DNA from: Litoribrevibacter euphylliae
GTDB lineage: Bacteria; Pseudomonadota; Gammaproteobacteria; Pseudomonadales; Litoribrevibacteraceae
Direction: 5' to 3'
DNA length: 64,000 nt
Assembly: GCF_042646085.1 (NCBI RefSeq)
Contig: NZ_JBHRSZ010000007.1
Location: 124,001-188,000, forward strand
Under the pieces are notes generated by a model, which had not been told where the DNA came from, did no database searches, and saw only the letters and a list, made by a program, of their open reading frames with translations. How positions within the stretch are numbered: the first letter of the stretch is position 1; every line of letters starts with the position of its first letter. A program made the translations under genes and the position numbers. Shown here one piece after another: positions 52,824 to 61,720 of the stretch.

Positions 52824-53729
52824 ATGACCCTCGACAGAGCACAAGCACTTAACACAGCCCAAGTACTTAGTACCGCCCTTCCTTATATCCAGAAATTTAC
52901 TGGTAAGACACTGGTAATCAAATACGGCGGCAACGCCATGGTCGATGAAGAATTAAAAACCCAATTTGCCCGTGACATCGTGTTATTAAAAACCGTGGGT
53001 ATTAACCCTGTGGTTGTACACGGCGGTGGCCCACAAATTGGCGACCTCCTGGAAAAGCTGAATATTGAATCCAAGTTCATCGACGGTATGCGCGTAACCG
53101 ACAGCGCCACCATGGATGTGGTTGAGATGGTGTTAGGCGGTCAGGTGAATAAAGACATTGTGAACCTGATTAACAATGAAGGCGGCAGTGCTATCGGTCT
53201 GACAGGTAAAGACGGTAAATTAATCACCGCTGATAAGCTGAAAGTGTCTCGCAAATCACCCGAGATGCAACAGCCTGAGATCATCGATATAGGCCATGTT
53301 GGACAAGTTCGTTCCGTCAATACCGACCTGATTAACATGTTGGTAAACAGTGACTTTATTCCCGTGATTGCCCCCATTGGGGTCGATGAAAAGGGCCAGT
53401 CCTATAACATCAATGCGGATTTGGTCGCCGGTAAAGTTGCTGAAATTCTAAAAGCAGAGAAACTGATGCTACTGACCAACACACCAGGTTTGCTGAACAA
53501 GCAAGGCGATGTGTTAACCGGCCTGAATGCCAAACAGGTTGATGACCTGATCGCCGACGGCACCATTTATGGCGGCATGCTTCCTAAGATTCAATGTGCT
53601 CTTGATGCCGTGAGAGCTGGCGTGAAGCGCGCGCATATCATTGATGGACGCCTCTCCCATTCAATACTATTGGAAATTTTTACCGATCAAGGTGTTGGCA
53701 CCCTGATCACCAACGAGAACCTGAGCTAA
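52824..53729 (+). CDS. argB: Acetylglutamate kinase
   Basis: Second step of arginine synthesis. The 301-residue protein contains KYGGNAMVD, VVHGGGPQIGDLL at the nucleotide and substrate site, and GGMLPKIQCALDAVRAGV near the C-terminus. An N-terminal helix (about 1-25) of the type used by arginine-sensitive hexameric enzymes is present, so feedback inhibition by arginine is plausible. AGGAG precedes the ATG. It follows algC by 68 bases. Confidence 0.97.
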   Translation: MTLDRAQALNTAQVLSTALPYIQKFTGKTLVIKYGGNAMVDEELKTQFARDIVLLKTVGINPVVVHGGGPQIGDLLEKLNIESKFIDGMRVTDSATMDVVEMVLGGQVNKDIVNLINNEGGSAIGLTGKDGKLITADKLKVSRKSPEMQQPEIIDIGHVGQVRSVNTDLINMLVNSDFIPVIAPIGVDEKGQSYNINADLVAGKVAEILKAEKLMLLTNTPGLLNKQGDVLTGLNAKQVDDLIADGTIYGGMLPKIQCALDAVRAGVKRAHIIDGRLSHSILLEIFTDQGVGTLITNENLS

Positions 53730-53896
53730 TTGCAGGCCGTGCAGCATTCGGAGACATGCCATCGAATGCTGCCTTTCTCGAAACGCTTTAGAACCGAACA
53801 CATGAAAAAGACTCGCTGACGCCTTATGGCTAGGCATTCAAAAAAGATAAGTTCCAAGCTGTAACGTTCACTATTCCGATCAAGGACACTTAATCT

Positions 53897-54496
53897 ATGA
53901 CAGACACCGCCAAGAAACCCTCGCGTAAGTTGCAAATTCTGGAAGCTCTGGCAGCCATGTTAGAAAGCAGCCCAGGCCAAAGAATTACCACTGCCGCACT
54001 TGCGAAAGAAGTCGGGGTTTCAGAAGCAGCGCTTTACCGCCACTTTCCCAGTAAAGCTCGCATGTTTGAAGGCCTGATCGAGTTTATTGAAGAAACGCTG
54101 TTTTCAAACATCAATCGCATTATGCAAAACGAGACCAGCACTCTCACGCGTTGTGAAAAGGCGCTTAGCCTAATTTTAATGTTTGCTGAGCGTAATCCGG
54201 GCATGTGCCGAATTCTTAATGGCGAAGTGTTGGCTGGCGAGAAACCTCGCCTCAGAGAACGCTTAGAGCAGCTCTATGAGCGCTTGGAAACACAGTTTAA
54301 GCAAATCCTCAGGGAAGCAGAAATTCGGGATCAAAAAACCACACGCGCGGGCGTTCAGGAAACGGCTCAGCTGTTACTCTCCTTCGCAGATGGTCAAATC
54401 AACCAATACGCTCGCAGTAACTTTCAAAAGAAACCGACCAGTAATTTTTCCGCCCAGTGGGATGTGCTACAACAAGGCCTGTTGATCACTAAATAA
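53897..54496 (+). CDS. slmA: Nucleoid occlusion factor SlmA
   Basis: TetR-family DNA-binding protein of 199 residues that blocks FtsZ ring formation over the chromosome. The helix-turn-helix spans about 24-60 (ITTAALAKEVGVSEAALYRHFPSKARMFEGLI), and the SlmA-type IEFIEETLFSNINRI segment follows. Location between argB and pyrE agrees with SlmA (ttk) in other gammaproteobacteria. AAGGA lies 10 bases before the ATG. Confidence 0.93.
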   Translation: MTDTAKKPSRKLQILEALAAMLESSPGQRITTAALAKEVGVSEAALYRHFPSKARMFEGLIEFIEETLFSNINRIMQNETSTLTRCEKALSLILMFAERNPGMCRILNGEVLAGEKPRLRERLEQLYERLETQFKQILREAEIRDQKTTRAGVQETAQLLLSFADGQINQYARSNFQKKPTSNFSAQWDVLQQGLLITK

Positions 54497-54508
54497 TGCG
54501 CCGGACAT

Positions 54509-54536
54509 AAAAAAGGCTGAGCAAACGGCTCAGCCT
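54509..54536. terminator. Terminator between slmA and the DUF4124 gene
   Basis: Stem AGGCTGAGC (54514-54522) and GCTCAGCCT (54528-54536), loop AAACG. Six A residues precede it, so the strong T run is on the minus strand, ending the DUF4124 gene. On plus it may also end slmA. Confidence 0.8.
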
Positions 54537-54555
54537 CATACTTCCAATCACCGCA

Positions 54556-55233
54556 CTATTCCACTTCACTTAACCGACGCTGCAGCCTCTTCTGATGCTC
54601 TTCATTGAAGATTTCAATCATTCGGTCGATGTCTTTTTGGAATTGAGCTCTCACCGTATCCTTACTGGCTTCAATGGTAGCAATGTAGCGGTTAGCTTCT
54701 TCAATTTGTCGGTTAAAACGTTCGATTTCCTGAATCGTTTGTTCTGACACCGAGCGACCAGAACGTTCACGCTCTGCCGCGATTTCTTCAAGCCTGGCTT
54801 TTTTGCTTTTATAGGTGACCAACTGACCACGTTTTCGACTGATCTGATAATCAATTTCTGCCAACTTACGTTCCATCGCACGCTTGGCGTCGTCCGGATG
54901 GCTATACAGCTTCTTTAAGCGCTCATCGACTTGTTGCTGCACCACTTCACGCTTTCTCTCTTCAGCTGCTAACCGCTTGGCTTCATCCCTGGCTGCCAGT
55001 TCTTCTTCGGTTGGAGCAGGGGGTACGGTTTTAATTATCTGTCCTCTTGGCGTGATCACGTCGTAGCCATACTTTACGAATTCCGGCGGGATATAGGTAT
55101 TAATGACCTGAACACCATTCTTGTCTTTATATCGATAATATTCTTCTGCTTTGAGCGACGTACTCACAAACGTCAGTCCCCACGCAAGCAGTGAAATCAA
55201 AAGGTATCGAGTTGAAGACAAATATTTATTCAT
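54556..55233 (-). CDS. DUF4124 exported coiled-coil protein
   Basis: A 225-residue envelope protein. A Sec signal ends LKA|EE at residue 29, then a short DUF4124 domain (YYRYKDKNGVQVINTYIPPE) is followed by a long charged coiled coil (about 75-225) rich in Glu, Arg, Lys and Gln. Function unknown. Many DUF4124 proteins sit in the periplasm and may bind envelope polymers. It is divergent from the TauE/SafE gene. Confidence 0.85.
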   Translation of the reverse strand: MNKYLSSTRYLLISLLAWGLTFVSTSLKAEEYYRYKDKNGVQVINTYIPPEFVKYGYDVITPRGQIIKTVPPAPTEEELAARDEAKRLAAEERKREVVQQQVDERLKKLYSHPDDAKRAMERKLAEIDYQISRKRGQLVTYKSKKARLEEIAAERERSGRSVSEQTIQEIERFNRQIEEANRYIATIEASKDTVRAQFQKDIDRMIEIFNEEHQKRLQRRLSEVE

Positions 55234-55371
55234 AAAACCGCAAATAAGAATTCAAACGTGTTCATGGGGTTGCATGTTAGACTTGCCAACCATCGACCTA
55301 AAACCTTGTTTAGATGCAGATATTTGCCAGCCTCCTAGCGCATCTAATTACTATAGCAATACCAATACCTT

Positions 55372-56145
55372 ATGACTATTGACCTAACCTTAATTATTGC
55401 CTTGTTTGTCATTTCTTTTATCGCCAATGCCTTTTCGGCTATGGCCGGAGGAGGAGCAGGGTTACTGCAACTGCCGGCATTACTCTTTCTGGGATTAACC
55501 TTCACACCGGCTTTGGCCACCCATAAAATCGCCAGCGTCGCTCTCGGTATTGGCGCCACTATACGACATATCAAAGAGGGTTCGATCAACTGGCGTTTCT
55601 CGGCCTTTATTTTAGGCTGTGGACTGCCTGGGGTAATTCTCGGCGCCAGCGTTATCATTCACATTCCGGATACCTATGCACAATTAGCACTAGGGCTGCT
55701 GACTGTCGGCCTGGGCATTTACTCCGCAGTAAAACCCGAGCTAGGCAAAGAAGCGAAGCTTATTCCCTACAATACCGCCCGTTACGCGTTTGGCGGCGCA
55801 GTCATCTTCTTCATTGGCTTTCTGAACGGCTCTTTAACGTCAGGCACAGGGCTATTCGTCACTCTATGGTTAGTTCGCTGGTTTGGCTTGGATTACCTAC
55901 GCGCCGTCACCTACACCCTAATCTTAGTCGGTCTCTTCTGGAACGGTACCGGGGCACTGACCTTAGCGTTGCAAGCCCCGGTGGAATGGTTATGGTTACC
56001 GAGTTTGTTACTCGGTTCATTGCTGGGCGGCTATGTTGGAGCACATTTATCCATTGCCAAAGGCAATAGTATGATTAAGCGGGCTTTTGAGTGGATGACG
56101 ATAGCCACCGGCCTGAGCTTAATAGTGAAAGCGCTTTGGGTTTAA
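55372..56145 (+). CDS. TauE/SafE-family membrane permease
   Basis: A 257-residue protein with about eight transmembrane helices, of the TSUP family (sulfite or organosulfur anion export). Typical N-terminal NAFSAMAGGGAGLLQLPALLFLG and a second-half repeat GFLNGSLTSGTGLFVT are present. No sulfur-metabolism gene is adjacent, so substrate is open. It converges with pyrE with a shared terminator. Confidence 0.87.
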   Translation: MTIDLTLIIALFVISFIANAFSAMAGGGAGLLQLPALLFLGLTFTPALATHKIASVALGIGATIRHIKEGSINWRFSAFILGCGLPGVILGASVIIHIPDTYAQLALGLLTVGLGIYSAVKPELGKEAKLIPYNTARYAFGGAVIFFIGFLNGSLTSGTGLFVTLWLVRWFGLDYLRAVTYTLILVGLFWNGTGALTLALQAPVEWLWLPSLLLGSLLGGYVGAHLSIAKGNSMIKRAFEWMTIATGLSLIVKALWV

Positions 56146-56165
56146 ATCTACAATACCGCGACTAC

Positions 56166-56195
56166 AAAAAAGGCCGATCACCAGATCAGCCTTTT
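56166..56195. terminator. Convergent terminator between TauE/SafE gene and pyrE
   Basis: Arms 56168-56179 and 56184-56195 form a 12-bp stem with one mismatch and loop ACCA, with A6 on the left and T4 on the right. It can act in both directions. Confidence 0.75.
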
Positions 56196-56213
56196 AATGG
56201 AATTTGCTTTGCT

Positions 56214-56855
56214 CTACACGCCATAAGTATCGCGATAAGCGCGTACGGCATCCACATGCGCAGCTAAGGCTGGCTCACCTTCGACGAACGCCAGCACTTG
56301 CTCAAGATTAACAATGCTCGCTACCGGCATTTGATAATCGCGCTCCACTTCCTGAATCGCAGACAACTCACCTTTACCGCGTTCCTGACGATTTAAGGCA
56401 ATCACCACGCCGGCCGGTTCTGCACCATTATCTTTGATGATCGACATCACTTCTCGAATGGCGGTGCCCGCGGTAATCACGTCATCAATGATCAATACTT
56501 TACCTTTCAGCTCAGCACCCACCAAGGTACCACCTTCGCCATGCGCCTTGGCTTCTTTGCGATTGAATACGTAAGGAATGTCGCGCCCATGGAACTCTGC
56601 CAAGGCAAACGCCGTCACGGCAGCAAGAGGAATGCCTTTATAGGCCGGCCCGAAGATCACATCAAATTCGATTCCTGAATCAACTATCGCTTGTGCATAG
56701 AATTTGCCCAAGGCGGCTAACGCTGCACCGGAATTGAACAACCCGGCATTGAAGAAATAGGGACTGATCCGACCGGATTTTAGAGTAAACTCACCGAATT
56801 TAAGGACTTCCTGGTCGATCGCAAACTTGATAAATTCCTGCTGATAGTCTTGCAT
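56214..56855 (-). CDS. pyrE: Orotate phosphoribosyltransferase
   Basis: Makes orotidine monophosphate from orotate and PRPP. Start ATG 56855 gives MQDYQQEFIKFAI and 213 residues, identical in length to Escherichia coli PyrE; the longer frame to 56936 has no support. The PRPP motif VLIIDDVITAGTA is intact, and FGEFTLKSGRISPYFFN is typical. It is divergent from crc, as in Pseudomonas. Confidence 0.97.
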   Translation of the reverse strand: MQDYQQEFIKFAIDQEVLKFGEFTLKSGRISPYFFNAGLFNSGAALAALGKFYAQAIVDSGIEFDVIFGPAYKGIPLAAVTAFALAEFHGRDIPYVFNRKEAKAHGEGGTLVGAELKGKVLIIDDVITAGTAIREVMSIIKDNGAEPAGVVIALNRQERGKGELSAIQEVERDYQMPVASIVNLEQVLAFVEGEPALAAHVDAVRAYRDTYGV

Positions 56856-57031
56856 GAGAAGTAGGCCTCTTTTTTGCTGTGAGCGTATTATGGTGATTCC
56901 AGCCCCACAAGCAAGTAGAGAAGAGCTGGGATACAATTAATTAACAATAAAAATAAGCTTTTTTGACTCGGATTATTAATCTCAAGCAACGAGTCAGGTA
57001 TTATACGCACTCTCGAAATTGGGAGCTTTCA

Positions 57032-57832
57032 ATGAGGATAATCAGTCTTAACGTAAACGGCATCAAACAAGCAGCCGAAAAAGGCTTTTTCGAATGGATG
57101 ATCAAACAAGATGCGGATGTAGTTTGCGTACAGGATCTACAGGCTAAAGAATATCAGCTCAGCGAAGAGATGATTAACCCTGGCAATTACTCAGGGTACT
57201 TTTTCGACGCTGATGAAGATGGCTTTTCTGGGGTTGCGGTTTACTGCAAAGAACCACCAAAAGCCATTATGTTTGGGTTAGGCAACCCGGAATTTGATAT
57301 GGAAGGACGCTTCATTCAGGCAGACTTTGAAAAAGTGAGCATTGCATCGGTGCTTTTCCCATCGGGAGTGGCAGGCACACCACTGCAAGACCACAAGTTT
57401 CAATTTATGAAAGCCTTTATGGGCCACTTGAAGAAGACATTGCGTAAACGCCGTGACTTCTTATTCTGTGGCACCTTCTATGTCGCTCACAAAACCCACG
57501 ACGTGCATGACTGGAAAAACCAACAAGGTAAATCCGGCTTTATGGACGAAGAACGCGCCTGGATGGATCACATCTTTGGCCCGATGGGCTATGTCGACTG
57601 TTTCCGTGAAGCCAATTACGACCAGGATGAGTTCTCCTGGTGGCCACAGGAAGAAGGCGCATGGGAACGCAACGAAGGCTGGCGCATCGATTATCAGCTC
57701 GGCACGCCTGGGCTAAAACGTCGTGCCGCGCAAGCTAAAGTCTATAAGAACAAGCGTTTCAGTGATCACGGCCCAGTTATCATTGATTACGATTATGAAC
57801 TGAACGGTGAAGAAGACTTCGATTTCTTCTGA
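57032..57832 (+). CDS. crc: Catabolite repression control protein Crc (ExoIII-like)
   Basis: A 266-residue protein with the exonuclease III/EEP fold but altered catalytic residues: the ExoIII G-D-x-N-V-A segment reads CGTFYVAH, and the CLQE metal Glu reads CVQDL. These same changes mark Pseudomonas Crc, which acts with Hfq to repress translation of catabolic mRNAs instead of cutting DNA. MRIISLNVNGIKQAAEKG, VAHKTHDVHDW and DQFSWW-like DEFSWWPQ also match. Start ATG 57032 has GGGAG upstream. The pyrE/crc divergent pair supports orthology. Confidence 0.93.
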   Translation: MRIISLNVNGIKQAAEKGFFEWMIKQDADVVCVQDLQAKEYQLSEEMINPGNYSGYFFDADEDGFSGVAVYCKEPPKAIMFGLGNPEFDMEGRFIQADFEKVSIASVLFPSGVAGTPLQDHKFQFMKAFMGHLKKTLRKRRDFLFCGTFYVAHKTHDVHDWKNQQGKSGFMDEERAWMDHIFGPMGYVDCFREANYDQDEFSWWPQEEGAWERNEGWRIDYQLGTPGLKRRAAQAKVYKNKRFSDHGPVIIDYDYELNGEEDFDFF

Positions 57833-57864
57833 TCTGGCAACATTCGTTTCGACGAGCAGTTCAT

Positions 57865-57895
57865 AAAAAAGGCAGCTCACTCGGCTGCCTTTTTT
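57865..57895. terminator. Bidirectional terminator between crc and the GGDEF gene
   Basis: Stem GGCAGC (57871-57876) and GCTGCC (57884-57889), loop TCACTCG, with A6 on the left and T6 on the right. It serves crc on plus and the GGDEF gene on minus. Confidence 0.88.
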
Positions 57896-57930
57896 CGTTA
57901 CTCGGTTTTTAACCCTTTTCCAACAGCCCT

Positions 57931-58995
57931 CTAAACCATTTCCAGTAGATCTTCATTGACCTTAGCAAACGAACAATTCCGGCCGCTTTCCTTGGCCTGA
58001 TACAAATACTTATCAGCCACTGAAATCATGTCATCCCATCCACAATGTTCCGTCGAAGACACAACCCCGGCGCTCACCGACAATTGCAGCGCATGACCGT
58101 TGATTTCAAATGCAGTCGCCGCCAACTCATAGCGCATTCGTTCGATGATATTGATGCCTTCTTTAATGTCAGTATTTGGCAATAACACCAAGAACTCTTC
58201 ACCGCCCCAACGCACTACCACATCGCTGTCACGCAACGAGTGTTGTAGCGAAATTGCCACCTGCTTTAACACCTTATCACCAATTTCATGACCGTATTGA
58301 TCGTTAATTTTCTTAAAGTGATCAACATCGCAAATAGCCAGTGTGGTTTGCTTTTCGATACGCTTTTCGAAGATGTTGCGAATGGCTCGACGGTTGTATA
58401 AACCAGTCAATTCATCGCGCGTCGCCATAGTCTTCAATAGCGCATTCGCGCGATTACTCGAACGCTGCGCCTTCACGCGAGAGGTCTCCATCAGATATCC
58501 CAAGGCAATCACAAACAACATAGAACCGATAAAACGCAGTTTAATATCCAAAGAATAATTCGCCTGTAGCAAGCTAAATTCCGGATACATTAAGATAATC
58601 ACCGAAAGTAAGTACACACTTACAGAAAGTATCAAGCCCAGCCTAGCCCCAAGTAAGGTAAACACAATTAAAGGGTAAGTGTAGAACCACAAAAAACCGG
58701 TATCGCCTTCGCCACCAGTATGCAGTAAGAAGAGATTGATCACCGTAAAACCAACGGTGATGGTGAAATGTAAAATCTTTCGATTACCGGTGTAGCCGAA
58801 ATACAGCACCAGAGCACTGGCACCCACGGCAAAAATACCCAAGGTCAGGCCATAACTGTATAGCCCAGCAAGATAGGACTTTACTGCAAATAAACACAGA
58901 AAAAAGGCTCCCAACACGCAGATCGCAATGCAAAATCGATCATTGCGTTTTTCATAATCCTCGATGGCTACCTTATTCTCGAGACTCGATAACAC
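57931..58995 (-). CDS. Membrane-bound GGDEF diguanylate cyclase
   Basis: A 354-residue protein with about six transmembrane helices (about 22-180) and a C-terminal GGDEF domain (about 190-345). The active site is R-W-G-G-E-E-F, so cyclase activity is likely. The inhibitory I-site R-D-S-D lies five residues upstream, indicating product feedback. DELTGLYNRRA and DVDHFKKINDQYGH are standard. The start is GTG 58995 with GGAG eight bases upstream. The membrane half has no recognised sensor name. It makes c-di-GMP, relevant to curli, exopolysaccharide and HDOD signalling in this window by inference only. Confidence 0.9.
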   Translation of the reverse strand: MLSSLENKVAIEDYEKRNDRFCIAICVLGAFFLCLFAVKSYLAGLYSYGLTLGIFAVGASALVLYFGYTGNRKILHFTITVGFTVINLFLLHTGGEGDTGFLWFYTYPLIVFTLLGARLGLILSVSVYLLSVIILMYPEFSLLQANYSLDIKLRFIGSMLFVIALGYLMETSRVKAQRSSNRANALLKTMATRDELTGLYNRRAIRNIFEKRIEKQTTLAICDVDHFKKINDQYGHEIGDKVLKQVAISLQHSLRDSDVVVRWGGEEFLVLLPNTDIKEGINIIERMRYELAATAFEINGHALQLSVSAGVVSSTEHCGWDDMISVADKYLYQAKESGRNCSFAKVNEDLLEMV

Positions 58996-59126
58996 TCAAT
59001 ACACTCCAAGCCACACTACTACTTCTAAGCTTCGAATATACGTTGTGATGGAGTTCACACTCCATTTGGTTTTAGTGAACAAATGTAAAACACTGTTTCC
59101 AACAAATAAAAACTATTGCAGAAGCG

Positions 59127-60107
59127 TTACGGTTGCGCAGCTTCAAATGGATCACACTGAATATCCTGCATCTTAACGCCCCGCATAAAACACGCCTTTT
59201 TCAATTGCTCCACCATTGTCGGCGCACCACAGAGATACACTCGATAATCTTTGAGAGAGGAGTGTTCTGCTAACACCACATCCTCAACATGCCCCTCTTT
59301 TACTTCTTCAAGTGCTGCCTCTTCGAGTACTGAATCTCTACGTCGCACCACTTTGTGCAGACGTAGCTGGGGGTAAGCCTGTGCCAAGGCCTCCAATTTA
59401 TCCAGATAATAAAAGCCCTGATAGTCTCCTGAAGCCACATAGAGTTCAATTTGACCTTGATGATGATTTGCTAATGCCTCTTTCAACACCCCATAAATGG
59501 GTGCCAATCCAGTACCTGTGGCGACCATCAACATATTCTGCTGATAACAGGCCGGGTCGTAGACACACTCACCAAATGGAGCTTCGATACGGAGTCGATC
59601 TCCCACTTTCAGTTGATGTTTCGCCCACTGCCCAAAGCGCCCATCCGGGTATATTCGTATGTGCAACTCCACTACACCATCCATAGGCCGACTGGCGATG
59701 GAGTAGCTACGAATCACGGTATCGTCTTTCACACAATTAATCACTTGCCCTGCTTGCCATTTGAAGTCCGTATCTAAGCGCAGACACAACACATCGGCAT
59801 TCAACATAAAATGATCCAGCACCTGCGCTTCATGACTGATTCGAGCCGTATCCACCAACTGAACGGAAATATTCGACGACGGGAAACAACAACATGCCAG
59901 AAAGATTCCGGCATCGCTTTGTGCTGCAGGCAAACCTTGTTGCGCCTGCGGATTAATCACACCATCCACCAACTGAACCTTACACGCCTGACAAATCCCG
60001 GCACGGCAAGAGTTTGGAACTTGATGACCGCGATTCAACAGATTTTCCAGCACACTCTGAGACGAATTCATCTCGAACGTATCATTTTTGAAGGACAACT
60101 TAGGCAC
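59127..60107 (-). CDS. 2Fe-2S ferredoxin-type flavoprotein reductase (second paralogue)
   Basis: A 326-residue electron-transfer protein. Ferredoxin domain Cys34, Cys39, Cys42 and Cys72 bind 2Fe-2S (N-S-C-R-A-G-I-C-Q-A-C), and two more Cys follow C72. FAD domain RSYSIAS and NAD domain VATGTGLAPIYGVLKEA follow. GTG 60107 is preferred over the in-frame TTG 60113, because AAAGG is then 9 bases upstream. It resembles phenol hydroxylase or benzoate dioxygenase reductases, but no oxygenase is adjacent. It is paralogous to the ubiD-linked gene at 7119 and divergent from NDH-2. Confidence 0.83.
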   Translation of the reverse strand: MPKLSFKNDTFEMNSSQSVLENLLNRGHQVPNSCRAGICQACKVQLVDGVINPQAQQGLPAAQSDAGIFLACCCFPSSNISVQLVDTARISHEAQVLDHFMLNADVLCLRLDTDFKWQAGQVINCVKDDTVIRSYSIASRPMDGVVELHIRIYPDGRFGQWAKHQLKVGDRLRIEAPFGECVYDPACYQQNMLMVATGTGLAPIYGVLKEALANHHQGQIELYVASGDYQGFYYLDKLEALAQAYPQLRLHKVVRRRDSVLEEAALEEVKEGHVEDVVLAEHSSLKDYRVYLCGAPTMVEQLKKACFMRGVKMQDIQCDPFEAAQP

Positions 60108-60183
60108 GGGCAAAAACCTTTAAAATGTAAATAGGCTTATCCAAACGAAGAAACCTCTGAGTCAGCCTCTTAAAGAACCACAA

Positions 60184-60198
60184 GCACTATAAGAGTGC
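60184..60198. promoter_or_regulatory. Inverted repeat in the reductase/NDH-2 divergent region
   Basis: GCACT-ATAAG-AGTGC is a perfect 5-bp inverted repeat in the 156-base divergent region. A TATAAT at 60229-60234 may be the -10 of NDH-2. The repeat may be an operator, but short palindromes like this occur by chance. Confidence 0.3.
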
Positions 60199-60263
60199 AT
60201 TTTAATTCTGGTTTGTTTGGATCTCAGATATAATGACCCCAAATTTTCTACTGGGATATCGCC

Positions 60264-61565
60264 ATGATAAAACAAAAGATAGTGATTGTCGGTGGTGGAG
60301 CAGGAGGCCTTGAACTAGCAACCAAACTAGGTAACAAGCTAGGCAAAAAAGGCAAAGCAAACGTAAAACTGGTGGATGCCAGCGATACGCACCTTTGGAA
60401 ACCTCTTCTCCACGAAGTCGCCACCGGGTCCATGGACTCAGGCATCGACGAACTCAGTTATCGAGCGCACGCTTATAACCACGGGTTCACATTCCATCTA
60501 GGCCGCATGGCTGGTTTAGATCGGGACACCAAAGAAATCATCCTTTCCCCCATCATGGAAGGCGACAAAGAAGTCCTTCCCGAACGTCGACTCAACTACG
60601 ACATACTGGTCATGGCCATTGGCAGCGTTACCAACGACTTTGGCACTCTAGGCGCATCGGATAACTGTTACTTCCTCGACAGTCGACTCCAAGCCGAGCG
60701 CTTCCACAAAAAGCTCCTCAATACCTACCTCAAAGCCAATGCTGAAGCCAAAGGTCGCGATGACTTTGCCCTTAATATTGGTATCGTCGGAGCAGGCGCT
60801 ACCGGGGTTGAGCTGGCGGCGGAGTTACACAATACCGCAGAACAACTCGCGGCTTACGGCCTCGATAACTTAAAACAAGATCAGTTAAAAGTGACCGTGA
60901 TTGAAGCCGGAGAGCGCATTTTACCCGCGCTGCCGCCACGGATTTCCGCATCAGCGCACCGTGAGCTCGAAAGCCTGGGTGTAAAAGTTGCCACCAACAC
61001 CATGATCACTCAAGTGACCGAGCAAGGGTTTGAGACCAAAGACGGTAGCTTGATTGAATCGGATCTGCGAGTCTGGGCCGCAGGTGTCAAAGCGCCTGAG
61101 TTCTTAAAAGACATTGGTGGGCTGGAAACCAATCGCGTCAATCAATTGCACGTTAAACCGACGCTGCAAACCACTCGCGATGATGACATTTACTCGATTG
61201 GCGATTGCTCATTCCTATTACAGGACAATGGCAAGCCAGTACCGCCGAGAGCACAAGCGGCTCATCAGCAGGCCAGCCACGTCTATAAGAACATCATGAA
61301 TCGCTATAATCATAAGCCTCAGACAGACTACAGCTACCATGATCATGGTTCTCTGGTATCACTGAGTCGTTATTCGACGGTGGGCAGTTTGATGGGCAAC
61401 CTAACTAAAGGCTCGATGATGGTGGAAGGGCGCATCGCACGCATCGTTTACATTTCATTGTATCGATTGCATCAGATTGCGTTACATGGCTACTTCAAGA
61501 CCTTGCTGATTGGACTTTCCGGTCGCATTAACCGAGTGATTCGTCCTCGCCTGAAGTTGCACTAG
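60264..61565 (+). CDS. ndh: Type II NADH dehydrogenase (NDH-2)
   Basis: Peripheral membrane NADH:quinone oxidoreductase that does not pump protons. The 433-residue protein has two Rossmann folds: VIVGGGAGGLELATKLG for FAD and IVGAGATGVELAAEL for NADH. Family motif LRVWAAGVKAPEF, then IYSIGDCSF, and AQAAHQQ near the quinone site are present. A C-terminal basic and hydrophobic stretch likely attaches to the membrane. TATAAT lies about 30 bases upstream. Confidence 0.93.
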   Translation: MIKQKIVIVGGGAGGLELATKLGNKLGKKGKANVKLVDASDTHLWKPLLHEVATGSMDSGIDELSYRAHAYNHGFTFHLGRMAGLDRDTKEIILSPIMEGDKEVLPERRLNYDILVMAIGSVTNDFGTLGASDNCYFLDSRLQAERFHKKLLNTYLKANAEAKGRDDFALNIGIVGAGATGVELAAELHNTAEQLAAYGLDNLKQDQLKVTVIEAGERILPALPPRISASAHRELESLGVKVATNTMITQVTEQGFETKDGSLIESDLRVWAAGVKAPEFLKDIGGLETNRVNQLHVKPTLQTTRDDDIYSIGDCSFLLQDNGKPVPPRAQAAHQQASHVYKNIMNRYNHKPQTDYSYHDHGSLVSLSRYSTVGSLMGNLTKGSMMVEGRIARIVYISLYRLHQIALHGYFKTLLIGLSGRINRVIRPRLKLH

Positions 61566-61638
61566 CCATTGTTGACTGGATAGCGTTGCTGGATCGCGCT
61601 TCTGCAGGTGTTTTATTTTAATTAAACACCTCACTTTA

Positions 61639-61676
61639 AAGCTGGTTTGCCGCATTCCTCTGCGGCAAACGAGCTT
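61639..61676. terminator. Long hairpin between ndh and the convergent gene
   Basis: GTTTGCCGCA (61645-61654) pairs perfectly with TGCGGCAAAC (61661-61670), loop TTCCTC. It extends through a G-G mismatch to AAGCT/AGCTT. The T run is weak on either strand, but the strong stem between convergent genes suggests transcript ends. Confidence 0.6.
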
Positions 61677-61720
61677 CAAACCCAAGCCGTTTTAACCCCA
61701 AATCGGATTAAAACCCAAGT

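Noticed and set aside
57032..57832. Functional exonuclease III
   Set aside because: The catalytic Asp/Asn and metal Glu positions are replaced as in Crc.
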